Shown here one piece after another: positions 9,412-19,439 of a stretch of DNA of 64,000 nt. The stretch's first letter is position 1, and every line of letters begins with the position of its first letter. The translations under genes and the position numbers were made by a program. A model generated the notes under the pieces. That model worked only from the letters and a program-made list of their open reading frames with translations. It did no database searches and was not told where the DNA came from. Source of the DNA: Hamadaea flava (lineage in GTDB: Bacteria > Actinomycetota > Actinomycetes > Mycobacteriales > Micromonosporaceae); NCBI RefSeq assembly GCF_024172085.1, contig NZ_JAMZDZ010000001.1:4588001-4652000 (forward strand), in the 5' to 3' direction.

Positions 9412-10427
9412 CGATCTCCCGCTTTCTTCCTTGAGGCCGCCTTCTCGGCATACTCTGCTGCGGCCTCCCGCACCCAGGCCCCTTCATCGTGGGCCCGGCG
9501 ACGGTGCGCCATCCGTTCGGCGTTGCACGGGCCGTCCCCGGCGACCACCCGCATCAGCTCGGCGTAGTCCGGCTCGGTGAAGTCGTGGTGCCCGCGTTCG
9601 TCGTTCCAGCGCAGGTCCGGGTCCGGGATCGTCAGCCCGAGCACCTTGGCCTGCGGTACGCACATGTCGACGAACCGCTGCCGCAACTCGTCGTTGGAAT
9701 GCCGCTTGATCTTCCAGCCCATCGACTTCGCGCTGTGCGTCGACTGGGTGTCCGGCGGGCCGAACATCGCGAGGGACGGATACCACCAGCGGTCCAGCGA
9801 GTCCTGCGCCATCGCCCGCTGTTCCGGGGTGCCGTGACTGAGAGTGTGCAGGATCTCATAGCCCTGCCGCTGGTGGAAGGATTCCTCCTTGCAGATGCGG
9901 ATCATCGCGCGGGCGTACGGCCCGTAGGAGCAGCGGCACAGCGGCACCTGGTTGACGATCGCCGCGCCGTCCACGAGCCAGCCGATCGCGCCGACGTCGG
10001 CCCAGGTCAACGTCGGATAGTTGAAGATCGAGCTGTACTTCTGACGGCCTTCGATGAGGGCGTCGACGAGTTCCTCCCGGGTGACGCCGAGCGTCTCCGC
10101 CGCGGCGTAGAGGTAGAGCCCGTGCCCGGCCTCGTCCTGCACCTTCGCGAGCAGGATCGCCTTACGTTTCAGGGTCGGCGCGCGGCTGATCCAGTTGCCC
10201 TCGGGTTGCATGCCGATGATCTCGGAGTGCGCGTGCTGGGCGATCTGCCGGACGAGTCCCTTGCGGTAGTCGTCGGGCATCCAGTCGCGGGGCTCGACCT
10301 TCTGGTCGGCCTCGATCACGGCATCGAACCATGCCTGCACGTCGTCGCCTCGCGCGAGCCGCTGATGGCCCGCCGCGAGCAGCTCGGCCTCGGCCTCCGC
10401 GACCTGGTCCAGCAGTCCCTCACCCAT
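9408..10427 (-). CDS. paaA: phenylacetyl-CoA epoxidase catalytic subunit PaaA
   Basis: 339-aa diiron monooxygenase subunit that epoxidises the ring of phenylacetyl-CoA. Carboxylate and histidine iron ligands fall in the helices [17 protein letters not shown] and [15 protein letters not shown] (ExxH pattern). [19 protein letters not shown] is family-typical. The ATG at 10427 (MGEGLLDQ) matches homologue starts; a start 36 nt upstream is possible. First gene of the operon. No paaK, paaG, paaZ or paaR lies nearby, so the rest of the pathway must be elsewhere. Confidence 0.96.
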   Translation of the reverse strand: MGEGLLDQVAEAEAELLAAGHQRLARGDDVQAWFDAVIEADQKVEPRDWMPDDYRKGLVRQIAQHAHSEIIGMQPEGNWISRAPTLKRKAILLAKVQDEAGHGLYLYAAAETLGVTREELVDALIEGRQKYSSIFNYPTLTWADVGAIGWLVDGAAIVNQVPLCRCSYGPYARAMIRICKEESFHQRQGYEILHTLSHGTPEQRAMAQDSLDRWWYPSLAMFGPPDTQSTHSAKSMGWKIKRHSNDELRQRFVDMCVPQAKVLGLTIPDPDLRWNDERGHHDFTEPDYAELMRVVAGDGPCNAERMAHRRRAHDEGAWVREAAAEYAEKAASRKKAGDR

Positions 10428-10592
10428 CCGTCCAGTGTTACAGCTCGCGCCGGTTTCGGGCAAGCTCTGTCACACCTTCCCGGCCGCCGCCCAGCACCGG
10501 CGTAGCCGCTTCCGATGCTGATGGCCTAGGGTGGGGTGCTCCAGAAGGACCCCCGACCACCCCTGATTCACCACCCCCGGAGTAGCCCCCTC

Positions 10593-11507
10593 ATGCCCAC
10601 CCGCCGAGCCCTGCTCGTCGTGGCCTGCCTGAGCGTCGTCGCAGGTCTCGGCCTGTTGCTGGGCACCACCCTGTATCCGTCGCACGCGGCCGGCCTACCG
10701 TTCGTGCCCACGTCGCCGTCGGCCTCGAAGTCGCCGGAGCCGCCTCCGCCACCGACCCTGCGCGAGACCACTCCGGTGCAGGTGAAGCCGGCCACCGGCG
10801 CGGCGTACGCCTGGTCGCTGCTGGACCGGACGACCGGGACCACCACCGGCTCGGCGAACTCGACGAGCTACCACAACACCACCGAGTCGATGGTGAAGGC
10901 GTGGTTGGTCGCCGACTTCCTCAAGCGCCTGGGCGACCGGGATCCGACCGCCGCCGAGAAGCAGAAGATGTCGACGGCGATCCGGGACAGCAACGACGAC
11001 TCGGCGCAGTGGCTGTATCTCAAGGACGGCGGCAACTCCTCGATCAAGCGGCTGTTCAGCACCTGCGACCTCACCGACCAGCCCGTGCTCAAGAGCGGCT
11101 GGTGGAGCATGACGCAGCTGACCGCCCGCGACGCGGCCCGGATGGGCGACTGCATCGCCGACGGCACGGCGGCCGGCGACAAGTGGACGTCCTACCTGCT
11201 GAACGAGATGGAGCACGTACGCGGCACCGTCGCCACCGCCGACCAGCACGCCACCTGGGGCGGCGGTCACTGGGGCATCGTCGACGGCCTGCCCGCCCAG
11301 CTTCAATCCGACACCGCGATCAAGAACGGCTGGACGTTGATCAATGCGGACGGCAAGTGGCACGTGAACTGCCTCGCCGTCCACAGTGACTGGACGCTCG
11401 CCGTGCAGGTGAAGTACCCGGGCAAACTCGGTCTGGCGTACGGGGCGAACGTCTGCAAGTCCGTGGCAGAGCAACTCGTCTACCAACCGGCCTCCGCGGA
11501 GGGTTGA
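10593..11507 (+). CDS. secreted beta-lactamase-fold serine hydrolase, copy 1
   Basis: 304-aa exported protein with an N-terminal signal/anchor helix (residues 6-30), a Ser/Pro-rich linker (SASKSPEPPPPP), then a class A beta-lactamase/penicillin-binding fold. All three catalytic motifs are visible: SMVK (SxxK), SND (SxN) and KNG (KTG equivalent). An omega-loop Glu like Glu166 of true beta-lactamases is not evident. It is probably a cell-wall enzyme or a penicillin-interacting protein, not a proven resistance enzyme. First of three tandem paralogues. Confidence 0.8.
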   Translation: MPTRRALLVVACLSVVAGLGLLLGTTLYPSHAAGLPFVPTSPSASKSPEPPPPPTLRETTPVQVKPATGAAYAWSLLDRTTGTTTGSANSTSYHNTTESMVKAWLVADFLKRLGDRDPTAAEKQKMSTAIRDSNDDSAQWLYLKDGGNSSIKRLFSTCDLTDQPVLKSGWWSMTQLTARDAARMGDCIADGTAAGDKWTSYLLNEMEHVRGTVATADQHATWGGGHWGIVDGLPAQLQSDTAIKNGWTLINADGKWHVNCLAVHSDWTLAVQVKYPGKLGLAYGANVCKSVAEQLVYQPASAEG

Positions 11508-12400
11508 TGTCCAAGGCATCCTGCTGGCTCCTGGCCTTCGCAGTCGCCGCCATCCTGCTCGGCGGCGCCGCCGTGTACGCGGCGTTCCCCCACTCGACAC
11601 CGAGCCCCACCTCGCACGAGCCGACCGGGAGTCCGTCGGCGGAGGCGACCGGGGAGCCGTCGGCCGACCCGGCCCCGACCGGGGCGACGGTGCCGGCGAA
11701 CATGTCGGATCTGCTCGTCGGCCCGCACACCGTGAAGGTCAAGATGACCGGGAAGTACTCCTGGGCGCTGATGGACCTGCGGACGGGCAAGATCTACGGC
11801 TCGGACAACATGCACGACACGCAGAAGACGGCGTCGATGATCAAGGCTTGGATCGCCGCGGACTATCTGCGCCGCCAGGCCGAGAACGGCAAGACGCCGA
11901 GTTCCACCTATCTGGACCTCGCGGCGAAAGCCGTCCAGCGCAGTGACAACAACGCGGCCAGCACGCTGTTCAGCGCGGTCGGCAACTCGGCCTCGACCAA
12001 GCGCATGATCTCGATGTGCAAACTCGAGGACTCGAAGTCTGACGACAACTGGAGCAACACCCTGCTCTCGGCGTACGACACGGCGAAGCTCGGCGCGTGC
12101 ATCTCGTCCGGCACGGCGGCCGGCGAGAAGTGGACGCCTTGGTTGCTGACGAAGATGCGGACAACCATCCTCGGCACTTGGGGCATCAAGAAAGCGTTCA
12201 CCGACGACATCGCGAAGAACATCGCGATCAAGAACGGCTGGGTCGACCGGCAGGCCACGCAGACCTACACCGTGAACTGTCTGGCCATCGGCGACAAATG
12301 GTCGATGGGTGTGATGACCTCATACCCGTTGAGTTTCTCCAATGGCGAGGCCTACGGTGCGGGCATCTGCAAACAGGTCGCCGCGGCACTGAAGAACTGA
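11507..12400 (+). CDS. secreted beta-lactamase-fold serine hydrolase, copy 2
   Basis: 297-aa paralogue of the genes on both sides. It has a signal/anchor helix, a Thr/Pro/Ser/Glu linker of about 45 residues, and the motifs SMIK, SDN and KNG. The ATG at 11507 shares its A with the TGA stop of copy 1, so the two are translationally coupled. It is the most divergent of the three: the paralogues' GGGHWGI(I/V)DGLP segment is reduced to TWGIKKAF. Substrate unknown. Confidence 0.8.
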   Translation: MSKASCWLLAFAVAAILLGGAAVYAAFPHSTPSPTSHEPTGSPSAEATGEPSADPAPTGATVPANMSDLLVGPHTVKVKMTGKYSWALMDLRTGKIYGSDNMHDTQKTASMIKAWIAADYLRRQAENGKTPSSTYLDLAAKAVQRSDNNAASTLFSAVGNSASTKRMISMCKLEDSKSDDNWSNTLLSAYDTAKLGACISSGTAAGEKWTPWLLTKMRTTILGTWGIKKAFTDDIAKNIAIKNGWVDRQATQTYTVNCLAIGDKWSMGVMTSYPLSFSNGEAYGAGICKQVAAALKN

Positions 12401-12434
12401 ACACCCCTCTACCCCTCCACCCTCGGAGTCTCCC

Positions 12435-13385
12435 TTGGCGCGCAGGAACTTCCCCCTGGTCCTCGCCACGTGCGCGGTGATCGTCGGCGTCGGCCTGGTC
12501 GGCACTGCCGTGTACGCCAAGCTCTCCCCGACCGCCAAGCACACCGGCGGCTCGGGTGGTGGGGTGTCCGCGTCGGCTTCCCCGACCAAGTCGCCCGAGC
12601 CGCCCCCACCTCCGACCCTCAACGGGGACCTGCCGGTCACCGTCACGACGCCGCCTGGCGGCTTCTTCGCCTGGGCGTTCTACGACCGGCGGACGAACAA
12701 GATGACGGGGTCGGCCAACAGCGCCACCAAGACGAACTCCACCGAGTCGATGATCAAGACGTGGCTGGTCTCGGACTACCTGCGCCGCCTGGGCGCGAAG
12801 GAGCCGACCACGACCGCCCTCAACTACGTCAAGACGGCGATCATCAACAGCAACGACAACTCCGCGACTTGGCTGTACAAACAGGACGGCGGGTCGGCGG
12901 CGATCGGCCGCATGGTCAAGACCTGCGGCCTCAAGGGCACCAAGGCGAACAGCCAGGGCTGGGCGTACACGACGATGACGGCCCAGGACGCCGTGCGGCT
13001 GGGCCTGTGCGTCGGCGACGGCCGGGCCGCCGGGGAGAAATGGACCGACCACGTCCTGTCGCTGATGAAACAGGTGCAGGGCACCACCGCCGCCAAGGAC
13101 CAGCAGAAGACCACCGGCGGCGGCCACTGGGGCATCATCGACGGCCTGCCGAAGAACCTCGTCCCCGAGACGAGCATCAAGAACGGCTGGACGATGCTGT
13201 ACAAGGACGTGCTCTGGCACGTCAACTGCCTGGCCGTTCACGACGACTGGGTGCTGGCCGTACAGGTCCGGATCAAACCGGTGAAGTCCGCCTCCGGGCA
13301 GAAGGACTCGGCCGGTCTCGCGGCGGCGGCGAAGGTCTGCGCGACGGTGGCGAAACAGTTGACCTACCAGGCTCCCGCGGCCTGA
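12435..13385 (+). CDS. secreted beta-lactamase-fold serine hydrolase, copy 3
   Basis: 316-aa paralogue closest to copy 1; both share the linker KSPEPPPPPTL and GGGHWGI(I/V)DGLP. Motifs are SMIK, SND and KNG. The start is TTG at 12435 with GGAG six bases upstream, and no competing ATG precedes the signal sequence. It follows copy 2 by 34 nt in the same direction, so the three probably share one message. Confidence 0.8.
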   Translation: MARRNFPLVLATCAVIVGVGLVGTAVYAKLSPTAKHTGGSGGGVSASASPTKSPEPPPPPTLNGDLPVTVTTPPGGFFAWAFYDRRTNKMTGSANSATKTNSTESMIKTWLVSDYLRRLGAKEPTTTALNYVKTAIINSNDNSATWLYKQDGGSAAIGRMVKTCGLKGTKANSQGWAYTTMTAQDAVRLGLCVGDGRAAGEKWTDHVLSLMKQVQGTTAAKDQQKTTGGGHWGIIDGLPKNLVPETSIKNGWTMLYKDVLWHVNCLAVHDDWVLAVQVRIKPVKSASGQKDSAGLAAAAKVCATVAKQLTYQAPAA

Positions 13386-13450
13386 CCGGTCGGCTCTTGC
13401 ACAGCTCCCAGTGAATCGTCAGGATCTCCTCGACCAACGGGGAGGTTTAG

Positions 13451-15157
13451 ATGTACGCACGTGAGGCAGCGGCCGGCGTACTGGCCGTAACCCTGCTCGT
13501 CACGGGGTCCACCACCCCGGCGCAGACGCCAGTACGGGTGCCGACGAAGGTCACCACCACCCCCACCAAGCCACGGCCGATCCTTCCCGGCGCGCGTACG
13601 CCGGACCCGAAGCTGGCGTCGGCGACCGCGCTGCCACGGCGCGACTATTCGCGGCTCGACGAGATCTACAAGCTCAACGACTACGACCTCACCGCGCGGC
13701 GGACGCCGTCCGGCCTGGTACGCCCGGCGCCGGCAACCGATCCGACCGGCCCGACGAAGGCCGATTTCGACGGGGACGGCCTCGACGACCTGGTCGTGAC
13801 GATGCTCGTCCGGGGCGTCGTCGTGGACTACTCGAAGTCGCACACCGCCGACGTGCTGCTGGCACCGCCTAAAGCGACCTTCCAGGCGAACGTCGCCGCC
13901 GGGGACTTCGACGGCGACGGTTACGACGATCTCGTCGTCGCCAACGCCTACGACTACGTCACCCTGCCGGTGTTGCACCGGAAGACCGGTCGGACGAACC
14001 GAAGCGGGGCCGTCCTGCCCGGACAGTTGCGGATCTTCCGCGGCGGCCCGGACGGGCTGCGAACCGACACCGTCACCCGAATCCGCGCCACCGATCTCGG
14101 CCTGTCGCCCCGCGACTACGACGCATGGTTCGGCACCGCCCTGGCGACCGGGGACCTCAACGGCGACGGCCGCGACGACCTGGCCGTCGGCGCGCCGCTG
14201 AAGACCGTGGGCACGGCCGAGAACGCCGGCGAGGTGATCACCCTGCTCGGCGGCCCCACCGGCCTCACGACCGCAGGGGCCAAGACGGTGCGCCGGGGGA
14301 TGCCCGGCGTTCCCGAGGCGGTGGCCGCTGGGGACGAGTTCGGCTACTCGCTGGCGATCGGCAAGATCACCGGCGACCAGTACGCCGACCTCGTGGTGGG
14401 CGTACCCGGCGACTGGTGGCCCGGCGGCTATTCGCCGGGGTGGCCGGCTGCCAACGGAAGCGTGACGCTGTTCCGCGGTTCGGCGAACGGCGTCGCGCTG
14501 AGCGGGGTCACCGAGGCGTTGGGCTGGGACACCCGGTACATCGACTGGGCCGACGTCGGCGGGGTCAACGCCTTCGGCTTCGACGTCAAGGTGGCCGATC
14601 TCAACAACGACGGCCGGGCCGAGGTCTTCATCCTGTGGATCGGCGGCGTCGTGATCGTCGCCGGTTCGGCGTCCGGGCTGACCCCGACCGGCCGCAAGAA
14701 CCTGCTTCAGCACACCGCCGGGATGCCGGCGTACGTCCAGAAGGTCGACTGCACCCGGATCTCCGTCGGGGACATGAGCGGCGATGGGCATCCAGATCTG
14801 CTGTGGACCTGCCCGTCGGGTTCGGAGTGGAACGGCACGGAGTGGGTCCGGATCCCGGGGGCAGCGGTCTACCTTCCCGGCACGGCGTCCGGTTTCTTCA
14901 CCTTGACCGGGGTGAAGCAGTTCACCCGGGAGTCGCTCAATGTGACCGGCAACGTCGGGGATGAACCCGCGATGCTCAATCTGGACGGCACCGGTCCGTT
15001 GGAAGCGATCCTCGTGTGCTCGGACTTCTACAACGACCGGCACGGCTCCATCGCCGTCCTCAAGAGCGGAACATCGCCCACTCTCCTGGGCAACGTCACC
15101 GGAGAGATCTACGGGATGGAGTCCCCCTGGCAGTTCGACTGGGCCACGATCGACTGA
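13451..15157 (+). CDS. secreted FG-GAP/VCBS repeat protein
   Basis: 568-aa exported protein with an N-terminal signal peptide and a strong Shine-Dalgarno (GGGGAGG). The body holds repeated calcium-binding loops of integrin-like beta-propeller type: DFDGDGLDD, DFDGDGYDD, DLNGDGRDD, DLNNDGRAE and DMSGDGHPD, each followed by hydrophobic strands. It is expected to form a calcium-stabilised extracellular propeller. No catalytic domain is recognised. It lies 65 nt after the serine hydrolases and may belong to the same exported set. Confidence 0.85.
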   Translation: MYAREAAAGVLAVTLLVTGSTTPAQTPVRVPTKVTTTPTKPRPILPGARTPDPKLASATALPRRDYSRLDEIYKLNDYDLTARRTPSGLVRPAPATDPTGPTKADFDGDGLDDLVVTMLVRGVVVDYSKSHTADVLLAPPKATFQANVAAGDFDGDGYDDLVVANAYDYVTLPVLHRKTGRTNRSGAVLPGQLRIFRGGPDGLRTDTVTRIRATDLGLSPRDYDAWFGTALATGDLNGDGRDDLAVGAPLKTVGTAENAGEVITLLGGPTGLTTAGAKTVRRGMPGVPEAVAAGDEFGYSLAIGKITGDQYADLVVGVPGDWWPGGYSPGWPAANGSVTLFRGSANGVALSGVTEALGWDTRYIDWADVGGVNAFGFDVKVADLNNDGRAEVFILWIGGVVIVAGSASGLTPTGRKNLLQHTAGMPAYVQKVDCTRISVGDMSGDGHPDLLWTCPSGSEWNGTEWVRIPGAAVYLPGTASGFFTLTGVKQFTRESLNVTGNVGDEPAMLNLDGTGPLEAILVCSDFYNDRHGSIAVLKSGTSPTLLGNVTGEIYGMESPWQFDWATID

Positions 15158-15209
15158 TCGTCAGCTCGCCTCCTGGCCCCTGTGGATCGGCGCACCCGGT
15201 CTGCGGGGG

Positions 15210-17351
<2,142 letters not shown>

Positions 17352-18656
17352 CTATTTGGCTGAGGCCCCCCGCGCCCTGGCAACGGCGGTCGCTCCGTCA
17401 AGCGCTGGTTCAGGGTCCTCCGTCGAATCTTGGGCCGAGATCCCACTCGGATCCGTGATCCGGTGCGTCTCCTGGCGTTCCCGGCGGACGGCGGTACGGA
17501 TCCAGGGCGCGACCGCCAGCACGGCCAGCACCCCGAGTACGCCGCCGACGGCCAGCACGGTCCGGGGCTGCCACCATTCGAGGACGAGCCCGCCCATCGC
17601 GTACCCGAACAGGGCGGCGCCTTGGACGGCGGCGTTGAGCCGGGCGGACAACCGGCCGCGGGCGTGGTCCGGGGCGCGGCGACCGAAGACGGTGAACACC
17701 TGTACGTTCTCCGCTCCGTTGAGGCCGCCGCCGAGCAGCCACAGCGGCACGATCCAGGCGACCGCCGGGGCCAGCGACGACACCGCCAGGACCGCGCAGG
17801 TCAACGCGAGGGCGGCGAATGCTCCGGCGACGACCGAGGTGTCGCCCGCTCGCCGGATCAGCCGGGCGGTGATCCACGTCCCGGCGATCATCCCGACCGT
17901 CCACATGCTATTGATCACCCCGTACGCGCTGCTCGAAGCGCCCAGCGTCTCCTTGACGTAGAAGACCTCGACGACGTTCGCGGCCGCGATGCAGCCGACC
18001 ACCACGGCGAACCCGATGGTGACCACCCGCAGCAGGCCGTCCATGCGTACTGGGGCGGTCTCCGCGCGTGCGTCGGCTGGGCGCTGATCGCCCCCCCGTC
18101 GCGTCTGGAGCGACAGCCCCGCGATGATCGTCGCGGAGAAGGCGAGTGCCGCCACTCGCAGCGTGGCCGACGTACCCAGGCCGTCCTGGGCGAACCCGGC
18201 GACGGCGGGCCCGGCGATCGCGCCGATCGAGCCGGCGGTCTGGGCGATGCCGCTCACCTTGGGCAGGTCCTCCCGGCTCGCCATGGTCATCATCAGCGCC
18301 TGCCGCACCGGCTGCGCGATCGCCGTGCCGACGAAGATCAGGGTGAGCAGCGCGACCCGGGGCGCCATGCCGTCCACAGCCGACAGGGCGAGACACGCCC
18401 CGACCTGTACGCCACCGGCCACGAGCAGCAGCAGCCGTGAGTCGACCCGGTCGGCGAGCCGGCCCGTGATCGCCGCCAGCAGCACGATCGGCAGCGCCTC
18501 GGCGATGATCACGGCCGCGACGGCGGGTCCGCCCTGGCCCTCCTCCTGGAGCGTCAGCATCAGCGTGGTGAGCACCAGGAACGAGCCCATGTTCGTCACG
18601 GCGTTGGAGCCCGCCGCGATCCAGACGTCGCGCCACCGCGTTGATGTGAAAGACAT
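17352..18656 (-). CDS. MFS transporter, 12 TM, copy 2, under ArsR-type control
   Basis: 434-aa paralogue of copy 1, with GRLADRVDSR in loop 2-3 and about 12 membrane helices. The start at 18656 (MSFTSTRW) aligns with copy 1. There is no Shine-Dalgarno, and an inverted repeat overlaps the start region, so the message may be leaderless. An alternative upstream start at 18689 would place the operator inside the gene. The last ~40 residues are hydrophilic and partly encoded by a family A palindromic repeat, which looks like a recent extension. Confidence 0.82.
   Translation of the reverse strand: MSFTSTRWRDVWIAAGSNAVTNMGSFLVLTTLMLTLQEEGQGGPAVAAVIIAEALPIVLLAAITGRLADRVDSRLLLLVAGGVQVGACLALSAVDGMAPRVALLTLIFVGTAIAQPVRQALMMTMASREDLPKVSGIAQTAGSIGAIAGPAVAGFAQDGLGTSATLRVAALAFSATIIAGLSLQTRRGGDQRPADARAETAPVRMDGLLRVVTIGFAVVVGCIAAANVVEVFYVKETLGASSSAYGVINSMWTVGMIAGTWITARLIRRAGDTSVVAGAFAALALTCAVLAVSSLAPAVAWIVPLWLLGGGLNGAENVQVFTVFGRRAPDHARGRLSARLNAAVQGAALFGYAMGGLVLEWWQPRTVLAVGGVLGVLAVLAVAPWIRTAVRRERQETHRITDPSGISAQDSTEDPEPALDGATAVARARGASAK
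17402..17466. repeat. palindromic repeat, family A copy 2, inside a coding region
   Basis: The left arm AGCGCTGGTTCAGG...GTCGAATCTTG matches the copy at 6857 in most positions, and the right part ends ATCCGTGATCC as in that copy. It lies within the 3' end of the MFS gene on the minus strand and encodes roughly 22 of its C-terminal residues. Confidence 0.6.
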
Positions 18657-18679
18657 ATTGCGAAAATACATTTTCACAT
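18644..18679. promoter_or_regulatory. probable ArsR-family operator at the MFS start
   Basis: Inverted repeat with perfect 8-bp arms ATGTGAAA (18644-18651) and TTTCACAT (18672-18679) around an A/T-rich centre containing TATTGCGAAAATA. It is unusually A/T-rich for this genome and covers the MFS start codon. The regulator gene just upstream is the obvious candidate ligand. Confidence 0.6.
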
Positions 18680-18718
18680 CCGGGTGCACAAGTCCCCCGG
18701 CACGAGCACGGTGTCGGC

Positions 18719-19291
18719 TTACTGGGGGAGCGCGCGGACGAGCATCGAGACGATCCGGGCGTCCGTCGGCGCGTCGTCCTGCCGCACACTGCGGCGGTAC
18801 CGCCCGACGAGCTGGGCGATCTGCTCAGTCAGCTCGGTCAGCTCATCGGCGGTGACCATGATCATGGTCTCGTTGATCACGGTCGCCTCGCGCCAGTTGT
18901 CCGGTTCGGCCTCGTACTGATGCCGCCACCGGGTCAGCCGCTCCTGGCTTCGGGCGAGCAGAAGATCCAGCAGCTGCTCCTTGAGCGCCTTCATCTCCAG
19001 GTCGTCACCGGCGTCGGTGTCGACCTCGATGTGCGTCTCGCCAGGCCCTCGATAGACCCGTTCCCGGCCGTCGCCCCGGCTGGGCGCGTCGTGGATGATC
19101 CCGGCCTTCGCCAGGGCGCGCAGGTGATAGCTCGTGGCGCTCGGACTGAGCCCGGCGACCTCGGCCGCCTCGGTCGCGGTGATCTCTCGCGACGTGGACC
19201 CGAGGTACTCCAGAATCGCCAGCCGGGCCGGATGCGCCAGCGCCCGGATCACCGACGGATCGGTGATCTTGTGAGAGGTGTCCCCGGGCAC
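18719..19291 (-). CDS. ArsR/winged-helix transcriptional regulator
   Basis: 190-aa regulator. A winged helix-turn-helix occupies roughly residues 10-85 (VIRALAHPARLAILEYL, then ATEAAEVAGLSPSATSYHLRAL); the rest is a helical extension. It sits upstream of the MFS gene in the same direction and probably represses it. The GTG start at 19291 is preferred because TATTAT (19298-19303 on the minus strand) lies exactly at -10 distance, making a leaderless message; an ATG at 19336 would place that element inside the gene. Confidence 0.82.
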   Translation of the reverse strand: MPGDTSHKITDPSVIRALAHPARLAILEYLGSTSREITATEAAEVAGLSPSATSYHLRALAKAGIIHDAPSRGDGRERVYRGPGETHIEVDTDAGDDLEMKALKEQLLDLLLARSQERLTRWRHQYEAEPDNWREATVINETMIMVTADELTELTEQIAQLVGRYRRSVRQDDAPTDARIVSMLVRALPQ

Positions 19292-19439
19292 GCTCGAATA
19301 ATAGGTTGCCGAGCGGCGAATATGCGCGAGTAGCATGGTCGGCTCATCCCGATGAATGGCACAGCCGACACCGCCCGGCGGGTCCCACGCGGCCCGCGGC
19401 GGAGCGCCGGGCGGCCCGAACTGCCTTCAGGGAGTAGCA

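Noticed and set aside
10593-13385. Calling the three serine hydrolases true beta-lactamases
   Set aside because: Catalytic Ser, Lys and KNG are present, but the deacylating Glu of class A enzymes is not evident, so resistance cannot be claimed.
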